Shown: positions 7,845 through 17,540, counted from the stretch's first letter. The stretch: 64,000 bases of DNA from DATAEY01 sp038199035 (GCA_038199035.1 JBBPZM010000071.1:1-64000); one strand, 5' to 3'. Translations and numbers: made by a program. The notes: generated from the sequence alone by a model not told the origin.

Positions 7845-8585
7845 CTACGCCGCCTCGGTTGCGGGCACGCGCTCGCGGAGGAGGGCGGCGACCAACGCCG
7901 GCGCCTCCAGCTGGACGGCGTGACAAACCGCCGGGACGACCACGAGCTCGCCGTCGGGCACGCCGGCGAGCAGCCGCTCGCCGAGCTTGCGGAACTTCCC
8001 GTCTCGCTCCCCGACGATCGCCGTCAGCGGCATGCGCAGCTCGCCCAGGCGGCTCCACAGCGGCTCCATCGCCCCGGTCCCGAGCCCCCGCAGCGCCGCG
8101 GCGAGCCCGGCCGGGCGGTTGCGCAGGCGGTCCTGGTACGCCGCATCGGCCACCTCGCGCGGCTGGCCCTTGAACAGCGCCTGGCCGCCCCAGCGGCGGG
8201 CGAAGTCCTCGATCGCGCCCTGCTCGATCTCGAGCGCCAGCCGCTCGTCGGCCGCGCGACGCTCGGCGCGCTCGATGTCGTCGGCGATGCCCGCCGTGCC
8301 ACTGACGAGCACGAGCCGCTCGACGCGCTCCGGGTGCGACAGGGCGAAGACCAGGGCCAGCCGGGCGCCCAACGAGTAGCCGACGAGCGTGAAGGTCCCC
8401 GGTCCGCGACGGGCGACGTCGGCCGTGCAGGACGCGAAGTCGACCGGCCGCTCGTCCGCCGCCGAGCCATGGCCGCGCAGATCGAGCGCCAGCGCCCGGT
8501 AGCGTTGCCCGAGCCGATCGATCACCGGCCCCCAGCTCGCCGCGGTCTGCGTGAACCCGTGGAGGAAGACGATCGTCGGGGGCAC
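7845..8585 (-). CDS. menH: Alpha/beta hydrolase, probable SHCHC synthase
   Basis: 246 residues. Removes pyruvate from SEPHCHC to give SHCHC if it is MenH. Start HGFTQTAASW, nucleophile GYSLGAR (Ser71), acid GERDGKF (Asp195) and base CHAVQLEAP (His222) complete a hydrolase triad; GYSLGGR/A and the early LHGFTQ are typical of MenH. It sits head to head with menD, the enzyme that supplies its substrate, with only 9 bp between the start codons. The start GTG 8585 is the first usable codon in frame upstream of PPTIVFLHG. Distance to the GH3 start is 2 bp, so those two are likely co-transcribed. Confidence 0.88.
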   Translation of the reverse strand: MPPTIVFLHGFTQTAASWGPVIDRLGQRYRALALDLRGHGSAADERPVDFASCTADVARRGPGTFTLVGYSLGARLALVFALSHPERVERLVLVSGTAGIADDIERAERRAADERLALEIEQGAIEDFARRWGGQALFKGQPREVADAAYQDRLRNRPAGLAAALRGLGTGAMEPLWSRLGELRMPLTAIVGERDGKFRKLGERLLAGVPDGELVVVPAVCHAVQLEAPALVAALLRERVPATEAA

Positions 8586-8594
8586 GCCGACATC

Positions 8595-10319
8595 ATGACT
8601 GCCACCGACGCCCACGTCCTGCTGCGCGCGTTCTGCGACGAGCTCGGGCGCTGCGGCATGACCGACGCCTGCACCTCCCCCGGCTCGCGCAGCGCCCCGC
8701 TGGTCATGGCGCTGGTGCGCGAGCCCGCCTTGCGCTGTTGGTCGCACGTCGACGAGCGCTGCTCGGGGTTCTTCGCCCTGGGAGCGGCCAAGGCGAGCGG
8801 GCGCCCGGTGGCTGTGACCTGCACCTCGGGCACCGCAGCCGCCAACCTCGCACCAGCGGTGCACGAGGCCCGCGAGGCCCGGGTGCCCCTGCTCGTCCTC
8901 ACCGCCGACCGCCCGCCCGAGCTGCGGGAGGTCGGCGCCGGGCAGGTAATCGACCAGGTGGAGCTCTACGGCACGGCGGCCAAGTGGTTCTTCGAGGTCG
9001 GCACCCACGAGGCGACTCCCGAGCGGCTGCGGTGGATGCGCGGGCTGGCCTGCCGCGCCTACTGGACGGCGCTGGACGGCCGCCCCGGGGTGGTCCACCT
9101 CAACTTCGCCCTGCGCGAGCCGCTGATCCCCGACCAACCGCTGGCCGGCGACGACACTGGGCGCCCAGGCCGCCTCCCGTTCGTGGTCCGCACGCCCCGG
9201 GCCGGCGCCCCGGCGGCGCGGGCGCTCGACGAGCTCGCTGCCCTGGTCGAGGGGCGACCTGAGGGCGTGGTGGTGTGCGGGCGCAGCGAGCGCGACGGCG
9301 GCCTGGCCGACGCGGTCGCCGGCTTCGCCGAGGCGTGCGGCTACCCCGTCCTCGCCGATCCCCTCTCAGGCTGCCGGCGCGGTGCCCTGGCGGTCGCCCA
9401 CTACGACGCGCTCCTGCGCGACCGGGGATTCGCCGACGGCCATCGACCCGAGCTGGTGCTGAGGATCGGCGACTTGCCCACCTCCAAGCCCCTGCGCGCC
9501 TGGCTGGCCGCGTCGGCCGGCGGGGCGCAGGTCTCCTTCGACCCCGAGGCGGCGTGGCAGGACCCCGACGCCGCCGTGGCCGCGGTCGTCGCGGCCGACC
9601 CGGCGGTGGCGCTGGCCGAGCTGACCGAGCGAGCGGCGCCCACGCCGGACGCTGGCTGGATCCAGAGCTGGCGTGACGCCGATCGTCGTGCGACGGACGC
9701 CCTGGCCGGCGTCCTGGACGGCGGCCTCTCCGAGCCGGCGGTCGCCGCCACCCTCGGGGCCCGCCTGCCGCCGCAGGCCACGGTGGTCGTCGCGTCCTCG
9801 ATGCCGGTGCGTGACGTCGAGACCTTCTTCCCGGTCCGCGACGACCCTCCCCGCGTGCTCTCCAACCGCGGGGCCAACGGGATCGACGGGACGATCTCCA
9901 CCGCCTTCGGGGTCGCCGCGGCCGGCGGCGGCCCGGTCGTCGCGCTCGTCGGCGACGTGGCGCTGGCGCACGACATCGGGGGGCTACTGGCCGCTTCCCG
10001 CCTGGACCTGTCGCTGACCATCGTCCTGCTCGACAACGACGGCGGCGGGATCTTCCACTTCCTCCCGGTCGCCCGCCAGGCCGACGTCTTCGAGGCCCAC
10101 GTGGCCACCCCCCACGGCCTGGACTTCTCCCGTGCGGCGGCTCTCTACCGCTGCGCCCACCGCCGGGTCGCCGACCTCGACGAGCTGGCGGACGCCGTCG
10201 AGGAGTCGCTGAGCGCCCCGGGCACGACGCTGATCGAGGCCGCCACCGAGCGCGAGGCCAACCTTGCGCTGCACCGGCGGGCCTGGGAGGCCGTCGCCGA
10301 GAGCGTGCGCTCCGGCTGA
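8595..10319 (+). CDS. menD: SEPHCHC synthase (2-oxoglutarate + isochorismate, ThDP-dependent)
   Basis: 574 residues; first committed step of the classical menaquinone route. The ThDP-activating glutamate is in WSHVDERCSGF (Glu54). SPGSRSAPL (29-36) is the MenD N-terminal signature, and TSGTAAANLAPAVHEA is the isochorismate-side motif. The C-terminal ThDP-Mg site is GDVALAHDIGGLLA followed by LLDNDGGGIFHFLP, and SNRGANGIDG is also MenD-specific. ATG 8595 leaves only 9 bp to the divergent menH start, so promoters for each gene must lie inside the other or the messages are leaderless. Confidence 0.97.
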   Translation: MTATDAHVLLRAFCDELGRCGMTDACTSPGSRSAPLVMALVREPALRCWSHVDERCSGFFALGAAKASGRPVAVTCTSGTAAANLAPAVHEAREARVPLLVLTADRPPELREVGAGQVIDQVELYGTAAKWFFEVGTHEATPERLRWMRGLACRAYWTALDGRPGVVHLNFALREPLIPDQPLAGDDTGRPGRLPFVVRTPRAGAPAARALDELAALVEGRPEGVVVCGRSERDGGLADAVAGFAEACGYPVLADPLSGCRRGALAVAHYDALLRDRGFADGHRPELVLRIGDLPTSKPLRAWLAASAGGAQVSFDPEAAWQDPDAAVAAVVAADPAVALAELTERAAPTPDAGWIQSWRDADRRATDALAGVLDGGLSEPAVAATLGARLPPQATVVVASSMPVRDVETFFPVRDDPPRVLSNRGANGIDGTISTAFGVAAAGGGPVVALVGDVALAHDIGGLLAASRLDLSLTIVLLDNDGGGIFHFLPVARQADVFEAHVATPHGLDFSRAAALYRCAHRRVADLDELADAVEESLSAPGTTLIEAATEREANLALHRRAWEAVAESVRSG

Positions 10320-10349
10320 CGGCGAGGTGGCACTAGGCGTCCGCGTCGG

Positions 10350-10374
10350 CGTCGCGTCACGTCACGTCGCGTCA
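10350..10374. repeat. Five tandem copies of a CGTCR pentamer
   Basis: Consecutive units cgtcg, cgtca, cgtca, cgtcg, cgtca lie in the 105-bp gap between the convergent menD and mceF stops. Probably simple-sequence slippage; it could contribute to a weak bidirectional termination region, but no U-tract hairpin is visible. Confidence 0.6.
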
Positions 10375-10424
10375 AGCCTGGCCGCGCTCGCGCCGAAGTC
10401 AGCGGCGCCGGGAGACCCCCGTCC

Positions 10425-11831
10425 TCAGGGCCGGTCGGGCCGCAGGTGCGGGAACGAGTTGCTCTGGTTGCGGAAGTCCCATGGCCCCTGGCGCATGCAG
10501 GGGATCTGGCCGGGGCCGATGATCGGGACCGGCTGCGGGTTGTCCGTGTTGCGGCAGTCGAAGGCCTTCAGCCCATCCTTGGCGACGTAGGCCAGCCCGC
10601 CCGGGGCGAAGTACGGGTTGTGACGGTCGGAGGCCAGCCGCTTCGAGTAGCTGCCGAATAGCTCGTTGGTGATCGGCACGATCGAGCGCAGGTAGTGGCG
10701 CCGAACCCCGTCGGGACCGACCACGGTGGCCTGTGTCGCGGCTCCGACGTTGCCCAGGGTGGTGACCAGCTCGTGCTTGTAGCGCCCGGCCAGGGCGACG
10801 ACGGGGACGAGCTGGCGGCCGGCCGGATCGAGGATGTCGATCAGCGGCTGGGCGGCGTCGACCACGCGCGTGGCCTGCGGCAGCGCCCGCAGCGCCGTGC
10901 TGATCACCGGGTTGATCTCGACGAATAGCGCCTTGACGTCCGGCGCGAGGACGGAGGCCTCGACCAGGGCGGGCCGCAGCAGCGGGACCACCGGTCGCAG
11001 GACCCGCAGCGTCGGGGCGGCGTCCCGGGCGGTCGCCTGGGCGACGAGGAGCGTCGAGCGCAGGTCGCGCATGAAGGGCGGCAGCGCGCGGATCGTCGCC
11101 GTGAGCTCGGGCGCCCGGCGCGACGTGACCGACATCACCTGGTTGCCGGCGGCGATCAGGCTCCGCAGGTCGGCCTGGCGGCGACCGACGGCTCGCAGGA
11201 CCACGCCGGTGTTGGCGATCATGTGGGACAGCGCCGGGCTCTGGTCGTCGAGGATCTGGACGACCCCGCCGACCGCGTCGGCCGTCGGCGCCGCGTTGCC
11301 CAGTGTGTCGTTGAGGTCCTGGGAGCGTCCGTTCAGGGCCTTGGAGAAGTCGGCCAGGAAGCGCTTGAACGCTGTGCGGGTGGGCTCGTCGAAGGCGCCG
11401 AGCACCTGGTCGAGCTGCTGCGTGGGCTCGACGTGCGACGGCGGCAGCGTGCCGCCCTCCCGCAGCTTGGGACCGGCGCGAGAGCCGGGCGAGAGCTCGA
11501 CGTAGGCCTCGCCGAGCAGCGTCTTGGTGCGGATGATGGCGCGTGCGTCCGCGGGCAGCGGGGAGTAGCGATCGTCGAGGTTCATGAGGACGTCGATCTT
11601 GCCGTTCCTGGGCGCGCTCCTGATCACCTTGCCGACGTTGACCCCCGAGATGCGCACGTCGGCGTTGGTGGTGACCGGCTGGTCGAAGCTGGCGTGGAAG
11701 CGCCAGCCCTGGGGCTGGAGGGGGATCGAGCCCCCGAACGAGAGCCACACGAAGAGGATCGCGCCGCCGCAGGACAGCGCAAACACGACGGCGATGGCGA
11801 TCCGGCTGCGAGTGGGCGCCTGGGTGGCCAT
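10425..11831 (-). CDS. Mce family substrate-binding protein, sixth and last of operon (MceF position)
   Basis: 468 residues. One N-terminal transmembrane helix (about 11-31, IAIAVVFALSCGGAILFVWL) is followed by the MCE domain (about 40-125) with VRISGVNVGKVIRS and LLGEAYVELSPG, the conserved MCE beta-barrel signatures. A long helical, tunnel-forming region with repeated DLR..I..G patterns follows, and then a C-terminal extension ending LRPDRP. Start ATG 11831 overlaps the previous stop by one base (TAATG). In mycobacterial operons the sixth Mce subunit completes a hetero-hexameric lipid tunnel between permease and cell surface; by position this is the MceF equivalent. Confidence 0.9.
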   Translation of the reverse strand: MATQAPTRSRIAIAVVFALSCGGAILFVWLSFGGSIPLQPQGWRFHASFDQPVTTNADVRISGVNVGKVIRSAPRNGKIDVLMNLDDRYSPLPADARAIIRTKTLLGEAYVELSPGSRAGPKLREGGTLPPSHVEPTQQLDQVLGAFDEPTRTAFKRFLADFSKALNGRSQDLNDTLGNAAPTADAVGGVVQILDDQSPALSHMIANTGVVLRAVGRRQADLRSLIAAGNQVMSVTSRRAPELTATIRALPPFMRDLRSTLLVAQATARDAAPTLRVLRPVVPLLRPALVEASVLAPDVKALFVEINPVISTALRALPQATRVVDAAQPLIDILDPAGRQLVPVVALAGRYKHELVTTLGNVGAATQATVVGPDGVRRHYLRSIVPITNELFGSYSKRLASDRHNPYFAPGGLAYVAKDGLKAFDCRNTDNPQPVPIIGPGQIPCMRQGPWDFRNQSNSFPHLRPDRP

Positions 11832-13129
11832 TAGCCCCCTCCCCCTCCGCCCGGCGGCGGCGTGCAGCCGGCGACCGGCCCGAGCAGCAGCCCCAGCACC
11901 GGCGCGAGGCGCGGGTCGGCCAGGCTCGAGCACGAGAACAGGGCCAGGCCGCGCCACATCGCGCCGTGGGCGTCGCCGGTCGAGAAGACGCTGGCCGCGT
12001 TGTGGGAGAACCAGGCCAGCCAGTAGAGGTACCCCTCGTCGCTGCCCGGCGGGTTGTAGCCCAGCTCGTTGGCGACGTAGTTGAGGACCTTGAAGGCGCT
12101 GATGAGGTCGGGCGTGACCTGGGCGAGGTCGCTGGTCGTCGGCGCGAGGTCGACGGCCAGCGGCTGGGCCTCGCGGACCAGTGGGCGAACCTGGTCGCGC
12201 AGGATGGGCTCGGCCTGGGTGACCAGGGGCTGGGCGGCCGCGAGGGTGCCGCGCAGGCGCCGGGCGGTGGGCATGAGAGCGTCCAGCGTCGGTCCGAGCG
12301 CGTTGGCGAAGCGGGTCCCGTTGTGCAGGCTGGCCCGCGCCGCGGCCAGCGTGGGCGGCAGCTGCGTGAGCGAGTCGCGCAGCGCGACGTCCTCGCTGAC
12401 GACGCTGTGCAGGGTGGCGTTGCCGGCGTCCACGACCTGCCCCAGCTCCGTGTCCTTGCCCGCCGCCGCGTCGGTCAGGACCGCGAGATTGTGGATCAGC
12501 CGCGCGAGCTGGACGCGCCGGGCGGCCACCGCGTCGCCGAGCTGACGGACCTGCGCCGTGGTCGGCCCGAGGGCCTGGAACAGCGCGCGCATGTCCCGGC
12601 CGCGTCCCGCGGTGGCGACGTCGCCGCTGGTCACGAGGATCTGGAAGAAGTCGCGCGTGTCCCCGTCCAGGGCGCTCAGCAGCTCGTCGGCGTCGATCGG
12701 CGACTGGGTGCGACCCACCGGGATGGACTGGCCCGGCGGCAGGACCTTGGCGGGGTGGCGTCCGGGGTAGAGCTCGACCTGGAGGTCCTTGAGCGGCGTG
12801 TTGGGCTGCATGACCGCGCGGGCGTTGGCGTAGACGTGGGGCAGCAGCTTGGGGTCGATCTCCATGGAGACCACCGACAGCCCGTCGCGCAGCTTGGACC
12901 CGGTCACCGTGCCGACCTTGACCCCCGCGACGTTGACCGGCTGCCCGAGCCCCGGGTTGAGGCCGCTGGTGGCCGAGAACTCGGCGCTGAGCTCGTAGCG
13001 GGCCTTGAGGGGGTTGGGCAGCCGCTCCTGGATGAGGATGTAGCCGCCGGAGACCGTGGCGACGACGACCAGCACGCCGATGACCACCAGCCAGCGGAAG
13101 TAGCGCTGGAGCTGGCGGCGCAGGCTCAT
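11831..13129 (-). CDS. Mce family protein, fifth of operon (MceE position)
   Basis: 432 residues from ATG 13129 in an ATGA overlap with the preceding gene. N-terminal helix (WLVVIGVLVVVATVSGGYILI), MCE domain with VNVAGVKVGTVTGSKL and LKDLQVELYPG, then a helical region. The hydrophobic C-terminus carries three cysteines, ending GPVAGCTPP and a glycine run. In mycobacteria the fifth Mce subunit is often a lipoprotein; here no lipobox cysteine is present after the N-terminal helix, so it is predicted membrane-anchored. Confidence 0.9.
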   Translation of the reverse strand: MSLRRQLQRYFRWLVVIGVLVVVATVSGGYILIQERLPNPLKARYELSAEFSATSGLNPGLGQPVNVAGVKVGTVTGSKLRDGLSVVSMEIDPKLLPHVYANARAVMQPNTPLKDLQVELYPGRHPAKVLPPGQSIPVGRTQSPIDADELLSALDGDTRDFFQILVTSGDVATAGRGRDMRALFQALGPTTAQVRQLGDAVAARRVQLARLIHNLAVLTDAAAGKDTELGQVVDAGNATLHSVVSEDVALRDSLTQLPPTLAAARASLHNGTRFANALGPTLDALMPTARRLRGTLAAAQPLVTQAEPILRDQVRPLVREAQPLAVDLAPTTSDLAQVTPDLISAFKVLNYVANELGYNPPGSDEGYLYWLAWFSHNAASVFSTGDAHGAMWRGLALFSCSSLADPRLAPVLGLLLGPVAGCTPPPGGGGGG

Positions 13130-14712
13130 TCCCTGCCCCCCAGGACGTCGACCCACTTCGCTCCCCGGTGCTTGGAGCGGTGCTGCTTCGCGGCGCCATG
13201 CTGCCGCCCAGTCGCCTCCTGGCCTTGGGCCGCGGCCTTACCGCCGCCCAGGAGCTGCTCGAGGACCGTCCCGAGCTGGCGGCGCGCGACCTGCGGTCGG
13301 GCCCTCTTGGTGGCGACGCTGGCCGCGCTGGACGAGGTGCGCGCGCTCAGGTCAGGCGGCTTCTGGTCGCGGCACGACTTGTCGGGGCGGAACGGGGGCA
13401 GGCGGTCCTCGCCCAGCCAGGTGGGGCGCGCGCCCGAGATGCCGTTGCCCAGGCCGAAGAGCCGCTCGCCTCCGCCCAGGAACGGGCCGAGGACCTGGCT
13501 GCCCGTGCCGAACGAGTAGTGGACGGACGGCCCGTTGGCGTCGAAGCTCTGCGTGGCTCCGGCCAGCCCGACCGCGGCGTGGACCAGCTCGAGGTAGGTG
13601 GGGTAGTCGGTCGACAGGCGACCGTCGTCGAGCTTGGACTTGAGCACGGGCAGGGCCTGGTCGCGCACGCAGTCGACCACCGGGGTAACCAGGGGGAAGA
13701 GGTCTCGCAGCTCGTCCACCAACCCGGGCAGCGTCTGGGTCGTCGGGCGCAGGTCGTCGAGCAGCGCCGGGAGCTCGGCGGGCTGGACCAGCGCCCGCGC
13801 CTGGACGAGGGTGCTCGCCGTCTGGTCGAGGACCGGCGGCGCGGCGCGGACTCCCGGGAGCGCGGCGTCGCTAAAGCGCTGAAGCGACGGGAGCGCCCGA
13901 TCGACCGCGTCGAGCGCCGGCGGCGCCTCGCGCAGGGCCCCGTCGAGCTGGCGCAGGGTGGCGCCCAGCTCGCCCTGGCGCGACGCCAGCGCGCTCGTCG
14001 TGCGCCTGAGGTTGGTGACCAGGTCGGCCAGGTGGCGGTCGCGGTCGGCCAGCGTGCTGGTGATCAGCGAGGCCGAGCGCACGAGGTTCGAGAGGTCGTG
14101 GGGGGCGATGCCGCGGGCCGCCTCGGTCACCTGGGCCGTGTCGACGAGCGCCGGCGCCAGCTGGAGGTTGACCGAGCGCAGCCCCTCGGCCCCCCCGCCC
14201 CGCAGGGCGATCGCCAGCTGGGCGACGGTGCGCTGGATGCTCTCGCGCGTGGGGCGGTCGAGCGCGGTCAGGACCTGGTTGAACTGGACCGTTCCCGCGG
14301 TCTGGCTCACCGGGACCATCCCGCGGTCGGCGATCTCGGGTGAGTTAGGGGTGCCCGGGCGCAGGTCGACGTAGAAGCCGCCCTCGAGGAAGATCCGCGC
14401 CCGGATCTTCATGGTGGCGTCGCGGTGGACCGGGCGACCGTTGTCGTTGATCTCCATCGTGACCAGCGCGTCGTCGTGGGGTCCGCGCCAGATGCGGCTC
14501 ACTCGGCCGACGTCGACCCCCGCTATGCGCACGGGCGCCCCGGTGCGCAGCTGGCTCGACGTGGCGAAGACGGCGTTGACCTGGTAGTGGTGGACGAACG
14601 GGATCCGCTTCGTAAAGGCCACGTAGGTGAAGGCCAGGACCGCCGCGATTCCCATCACGCCGATGGCGAAGCGGCTGCGCTTGCCACGGCGTCCGCCGCG
14701 CAGGAGCCTCAC
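13126..14712 (-). CDS. Mce family protein, fourth of operon (MceD position), with basic C-terminal tail
   Basis: 528 residues from GTG 14712 (GTGA overlap with the previous stop), the longest Mce protein here. Basic N-terminus (RGGRRGKRSRF), one helix, and an MCE domain with VRIAGVDVGRVSRIW and FLEGGFYVDLRPG. Long helices are followed by GGERLFGLGNGISGARP and a Lys/Arg/Gln-rich tail of roughly 80 residues (for example QHGAAKQHRSKHRG). The tail looks disordered and could contact the cell wall or another subunit. Co-translated with mce genes on either side. Confidence 0.9.
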   Translation of the reverse strand: MRLLRGGRRGKRSRFAIGVMGIAAVLAFTYVAFTKRIPFVHHYQVNAVFATSSQLRTGAPVRIAGVDVGRVSRIWRGPHDDALVTMEINDNGRPVHRDATMKIRARIFLEGGFYVDLRPGTPNSPEIADRGMVPVSQTAGTVQFNQVLTALDRPTRESIQRTVAQLAIALRGGGAEGLRSVNLQLAPALVDTAQVTEAARGIAPHDLSNLVRSASLITSTLADRDRHLADLVTNLRRTTSALASRQGELGATLRQLDGALREAPPALDAVDRALPSLQRFSDAALPGVRAAPPVLDQTASTLVQARALVQPAELPALLDDLRPTTQTLPGLVDELRDLFPLVTPVVDCVRDQALPVLKSKLDDGRLSTDYPTYLELVHAAVGLAGATQSFDANGPSVHYSFGTGSQVLGPFLGGGERLFGLGNGISGARPTWLGEDRLPPFRPDKSCRDQKPPDLSARTSSSAASVATKRARPQVARRQLGTVLEQLLGGGKAAAQGQEATGRQHGAAKQHRSKHRGAKWVDVLGGRE

Positions 14713-16139
14713 GGGTTGCCTCCCGGCGTGGGCTCCAGCAGCCCGGCGTCACGCGCCCGCTCGCGCGCCTTGGGCGGCGCCGAGGTGTGCACCGTGCTAT
14801 CGGCCTGGGCGCCCGGCGGGTTGCCGATGCGCTGGCCGTCGCGGTAGGGCTCGTTACCCGCCTCGCACTCGCGCCCGTTCTCGTTGGGGTAGTAGTTGAG
14901 GTGAAGGTCGGAGCTGGGCGCGTTGGACTGGAGCATCTGGTTGGCGTTGACGATCGGCAGGAAGTTGAACCAGCTGCCCGCGGAGTCGCCCTCGCTGACC
15001 GCCGACTGGGCGTTGCGCAGGAAGACGGCCAGGACGTTGCAGTCGATCTGCGCCGGGTTGAGGAAGCGCAGCGTGGGCTTGAGGTAGGTGACGGTCTGGA
15101 TCAGCTCCTGCACCGCCCGGGGCGAGCTCGTGTCGCGCGATAGGCGGTCCAGCGCCCCCAGCGTCCCGCCGAGCTGGTCGGCCAGCGCCGGAACGCGGCC
15201 GAGCACGGGCGTGCCGACCTCCACCGCGTCGGCGAGGTTGCGGCTCGTCCCGGGCAGGAGGCTCGCCGCCGGGCGCAGCGCCCGCATGATCGACGCGGCG
15301 TCGGAGAGCACCGGGCCGGTGGTCTCCAGCGCGCGTATGGCCACGGTCTCGGTGGGCGCAAGCTCGTCGATGCTCTGGCCGAGTGCGCCGCCGGCAGCCT
15401 CGACCGCGGCCAGCGTGCGCGCCGTGTGGTCGAACAGCGATCCCAGCGCCCGGGCCTGTGGCGCCAGGGCGTGCGAGGCGGCCGCCGCTCCGCGAACGAA
15501 GCCCGAGAGGTCGGTGCGGGGGTCGACGAGGAGGCGCAGCAGCCGCTGGAGCGGCGGGAGCAGCCGCCGGGTAGAGACGACCGCGTCGTTGAGCGAGTTC
15601 CCCCGCCCGGCCAGCGTGTTGCCCAGGCCGTTGATCGTTCCCTGGAGCCCGTGCGAGGTCTCCCGGTCGAAGACGTTGAACGCCTCATCGATCTCGACGG
15701 CGTGCAGGGCCTGGCGCAGGGGCAGCACGCCGTTGGGCGGGACCACCTTGTGCGAGCGTCCGCGCGTCAGCTCCAGGAACTTGGAGCCCAGCACCGATCG
15801 CGGGCGGATGCGGGTCAGGCTGTCGAGGGGCAGAGGGGGCTGGTTGGCGTCCAGCGCGACCTGGAGGCGGGCGAACGGAGGGCGGCCTCCCGAGGGCTCC
15901 ATTGCCGTCGCGCCGAGCACCTGGCCGACGCGCGAGCCGCTGATGCGCACGTCGTCGCCCTTGGTGATCTCGGCGGCGTCGGGCACGTCGACCGAGAAGC
16001 GGTAGGTGGGGACGAACGGCAGGCCGCGGTTGGCGTTGTAGGAGAGGATGAGCGCCACTCCGCCCAGGAGGATGAGGACCGCGCCGACCAGCAGCGGGTT
16101 CGCGGTCAGGCTGCCATGCGTCGGCCCGCGCGCGTTCAT
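14709..16139 (-). CDS. Mce family protein, third of operon (MceC position)
   Basis: 476 residues; ATG 16139 lies in an ATGA overlap. N-terminal helix LLVGAVLILLGGVALILSY, MCE domain with VRISGSRVGQVLGA and VLGSKFLELTRG, then long helices (RALETTGPVLSDAAS and similar). The C-terminal domain is Asn/Asp-rich (FNFLPIVNANQ, LHLNYYPNENGRECEAG). The final 25 residues are charged. Part of the eight-gene transporter operon; the lipid substrate cannot be deduced from sequence. Confidence 0.9.
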   Translation of the reverse strand: MNARGPTHGSLTANPLLVGAVLILLGGVALILSYNANRGLPFVPTYRFSVDVPDAAEITKGDDVRISGSRVGQVLGATAMEPSGGRPPFARLQVALDANQPPLPLDSLTRIRPRSVLGSKFLELTRGRSHKVVPPNGVLPLRQALHAVEIDEAFNVFDRETSHGLQGTINGLGNTLAGRGNSLNDAVVSTRRLLPPLQRLLRLLVDPRTDLSGFVRGAAAASHALAPQARALGSLFDHTARTLAAVEAAGGALGQSIDELAPTETVAIRALETTGPVLSDAASIMRALRPAASLLPGTSRNLADAVEVGTPVLGRVPALADQLGGTLGALDRLSRDTSSPRAVQELIQTVTYLKPTLRFLNPAQIDCNVLAVFLRNAQSAVSEGDSAGSWFNFLPIVNANQMLQSNAPSSDLHLNYYPNENGRECEAGNEPYRDGQRIGNPPGAQADSTVHTSAPPKARERARDAGLLEPTPGGNP

Positions 16140-17506
16140 GGCCCCAGCAGGTAGTCGGCGAGGTCCTGGAGCCTGCGCTCGCGCTTGGCGTCGAGCCCGA
16201 TGCTGTCGGCCACCCGCTGGGCCAGCGCGCCGTTGGCGTCGAGCACGCTGCCCTTGCTCCCCGGGCGGGCGCTGGCGGCGGTCGACGACGTGGACGACCC
16301 CGCGCCGCCGTGGAAGTTGGCACTGCACCCCGGCTGGGGAGTGGTCGCGTAGAACCCGCAGTTCACGAAGACGAGGTGCGCGGGCAGGATGTGCGAGATC
16401 TGGTCGTAGCGCGCAGTCGTGGCGGTCGTCTGGTAGACGAAGGCGAGCAGCCCCTCGACGACGCCCCGCTCGCGCAGGTTCACGAACAGCTGGTTGACGA
16501 GCTTGCCCGTCGGCAGGGCGTCGGAGGCGAACTCGCGCAGCTTGCCCACGATCGGGGTGGCGTTGCGCACCGTCTTGCGACCTTCGACGGCCGCTGTGCT
16601 GAGGTGCTGGAGGGCGGGGACGCCGGCCTGGGCGAAGGGCGGGATGTCGGCCACCAGACGGTTGACGTCCGGGGCCGCGGTGCGCAGCTGCGCGAGCAGG
16701 GGGGCTCCGTCGCGGGTGAAGGTGTCGAGGTCGCGCAGGGCGGGGCGAGTGGCCCGCAGGAGCGCCGGGAGCCGCCGGATGCCAACGGCGAGCTGGCGCC
16801 GGTGGGCCGCCGTCCGCGAGGTCACTAAGGCCGCGCGCGAGACGAAGCTGCGCACCGCGCCGCGCCGGCGGGCGAGCTCGGCGACCAGCCGGTCGGAGTC
16901 GCTCACGGTGGCGGCGATCTGGTCGCGCTGGGCGTTGAGCTTGGACAGGGCGCGCCGCGCGTCGGCCAGCGCGGGGTTGGCCCGGCGCAAGATGGCGTTG
17001 AAGTCCTCCCCGCGGCCGTCCAGGCCGATCCCCAGCTCGGCCACGACGATCGAGAAGCGCTGGCGCACCGGGGTGTTGAAGATGTTGAACAGGTCGGTGA
17101 GGTTCACCGGCACCGACGTGTGGCTGACCGGCACGGTGGGCGGCTGGCCGTTGCGGCCCGTGAGCGGCGGTGCGCTCGATCGCCCCGGATCGCACTGCAC
17201 GAAGTTCTCGCCGACCAGGCCCTCGGGCTGGATCGAGCAGCTGGCGCTCACGCGGAAGGGGGCGAAGCGCCGCGGCAGGCTCATCTGGATGCGGGCCTTG
17301 TAGTTGGGCGTCAGCTTGACCCCCTCGACCTTGCCGACGCGCGCCCCGGCGATCTTGACGAGCTGACCGGGGATGATCCCCTTGGCCGTGTCGAAGATGA
17401 CGTCGACGCGGTAGGTGGAGGCCCCGCGCGCCGGAGAGCCGAGCAGCGCGATGCTGACGGCGATCGCCGCCAGCGCGACCGTGACCATCACGGCGATCCG
17501 CCTCAT
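16136..17506 (-). CDS. Mce family protein, second of operon (MceB position)
   Basis: 456 residues from ATG 17506, 34 bp after the previous stop. N-terminal signal-anchor (IAVMVTVALAAIAVSIALL), MCE domain with VKIAGARVGKVEGVKL and PEGLVGENFVQCDPG. A helical region follows, then a Ser/Thr/Ala-rich stretch (GAGSSTSSTAASAR) and DLADYLLGP at the end. Four cysteines in the mature part (ASCSIQ, VQCDPG, NCGFY, GCSAN) suggest disulphides outside the membrane. Confidence 0.9.
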   Translation of the reverse strand: MRRIAVMVTVALAAIAVSIALLGSPARGASTYRVDVIFDTAKGIIPGQLVKIAGARVGKVEGVKLTPNYKARIQMSLPRRFAPFRVSASCSIQPEGLVGENFVQCDPGRSSAPPLTGRNGQPPTVPVSHTSVPVNLTDLFNIFNTPVRQRFSIVVAELGIGLDGRGEDFNAILRRANPALADARRALSKLNAQRDQIAATVSDSDRLVAELARRRGAVRSFVSRAALVTSRTAAHRRQLAVGIRRLPALLRATRPALRDLDTFTRDGAPLLAQLRTAAPDVNRLVADIPPFAQAGVPALQHLSTAAVEGRKTVRNATPIVGKLREFASDALPTGKLVNQLFVNLRERGVVEGLLAFVYQTTATTARYDQISHILPAHLVFVNCGFYATTPQPGCSANFHGGAGSSTSSTAASARPGSKGSVLDANGALAQRVADSIGLDAKRERRLQDLADYLLGP

Positions 17507-17540
17507 CGCGGGCTCCGTGCGCGTTCCGGGGCGGCGGCGC

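Noticed and set aside
10320..10424. CGTCR repeats as a mini CRISPR or attachment site
   Set aside because: The unit is only 5 bp with no spacers and no cas or integrase genes nearby; simple slippage is enough.
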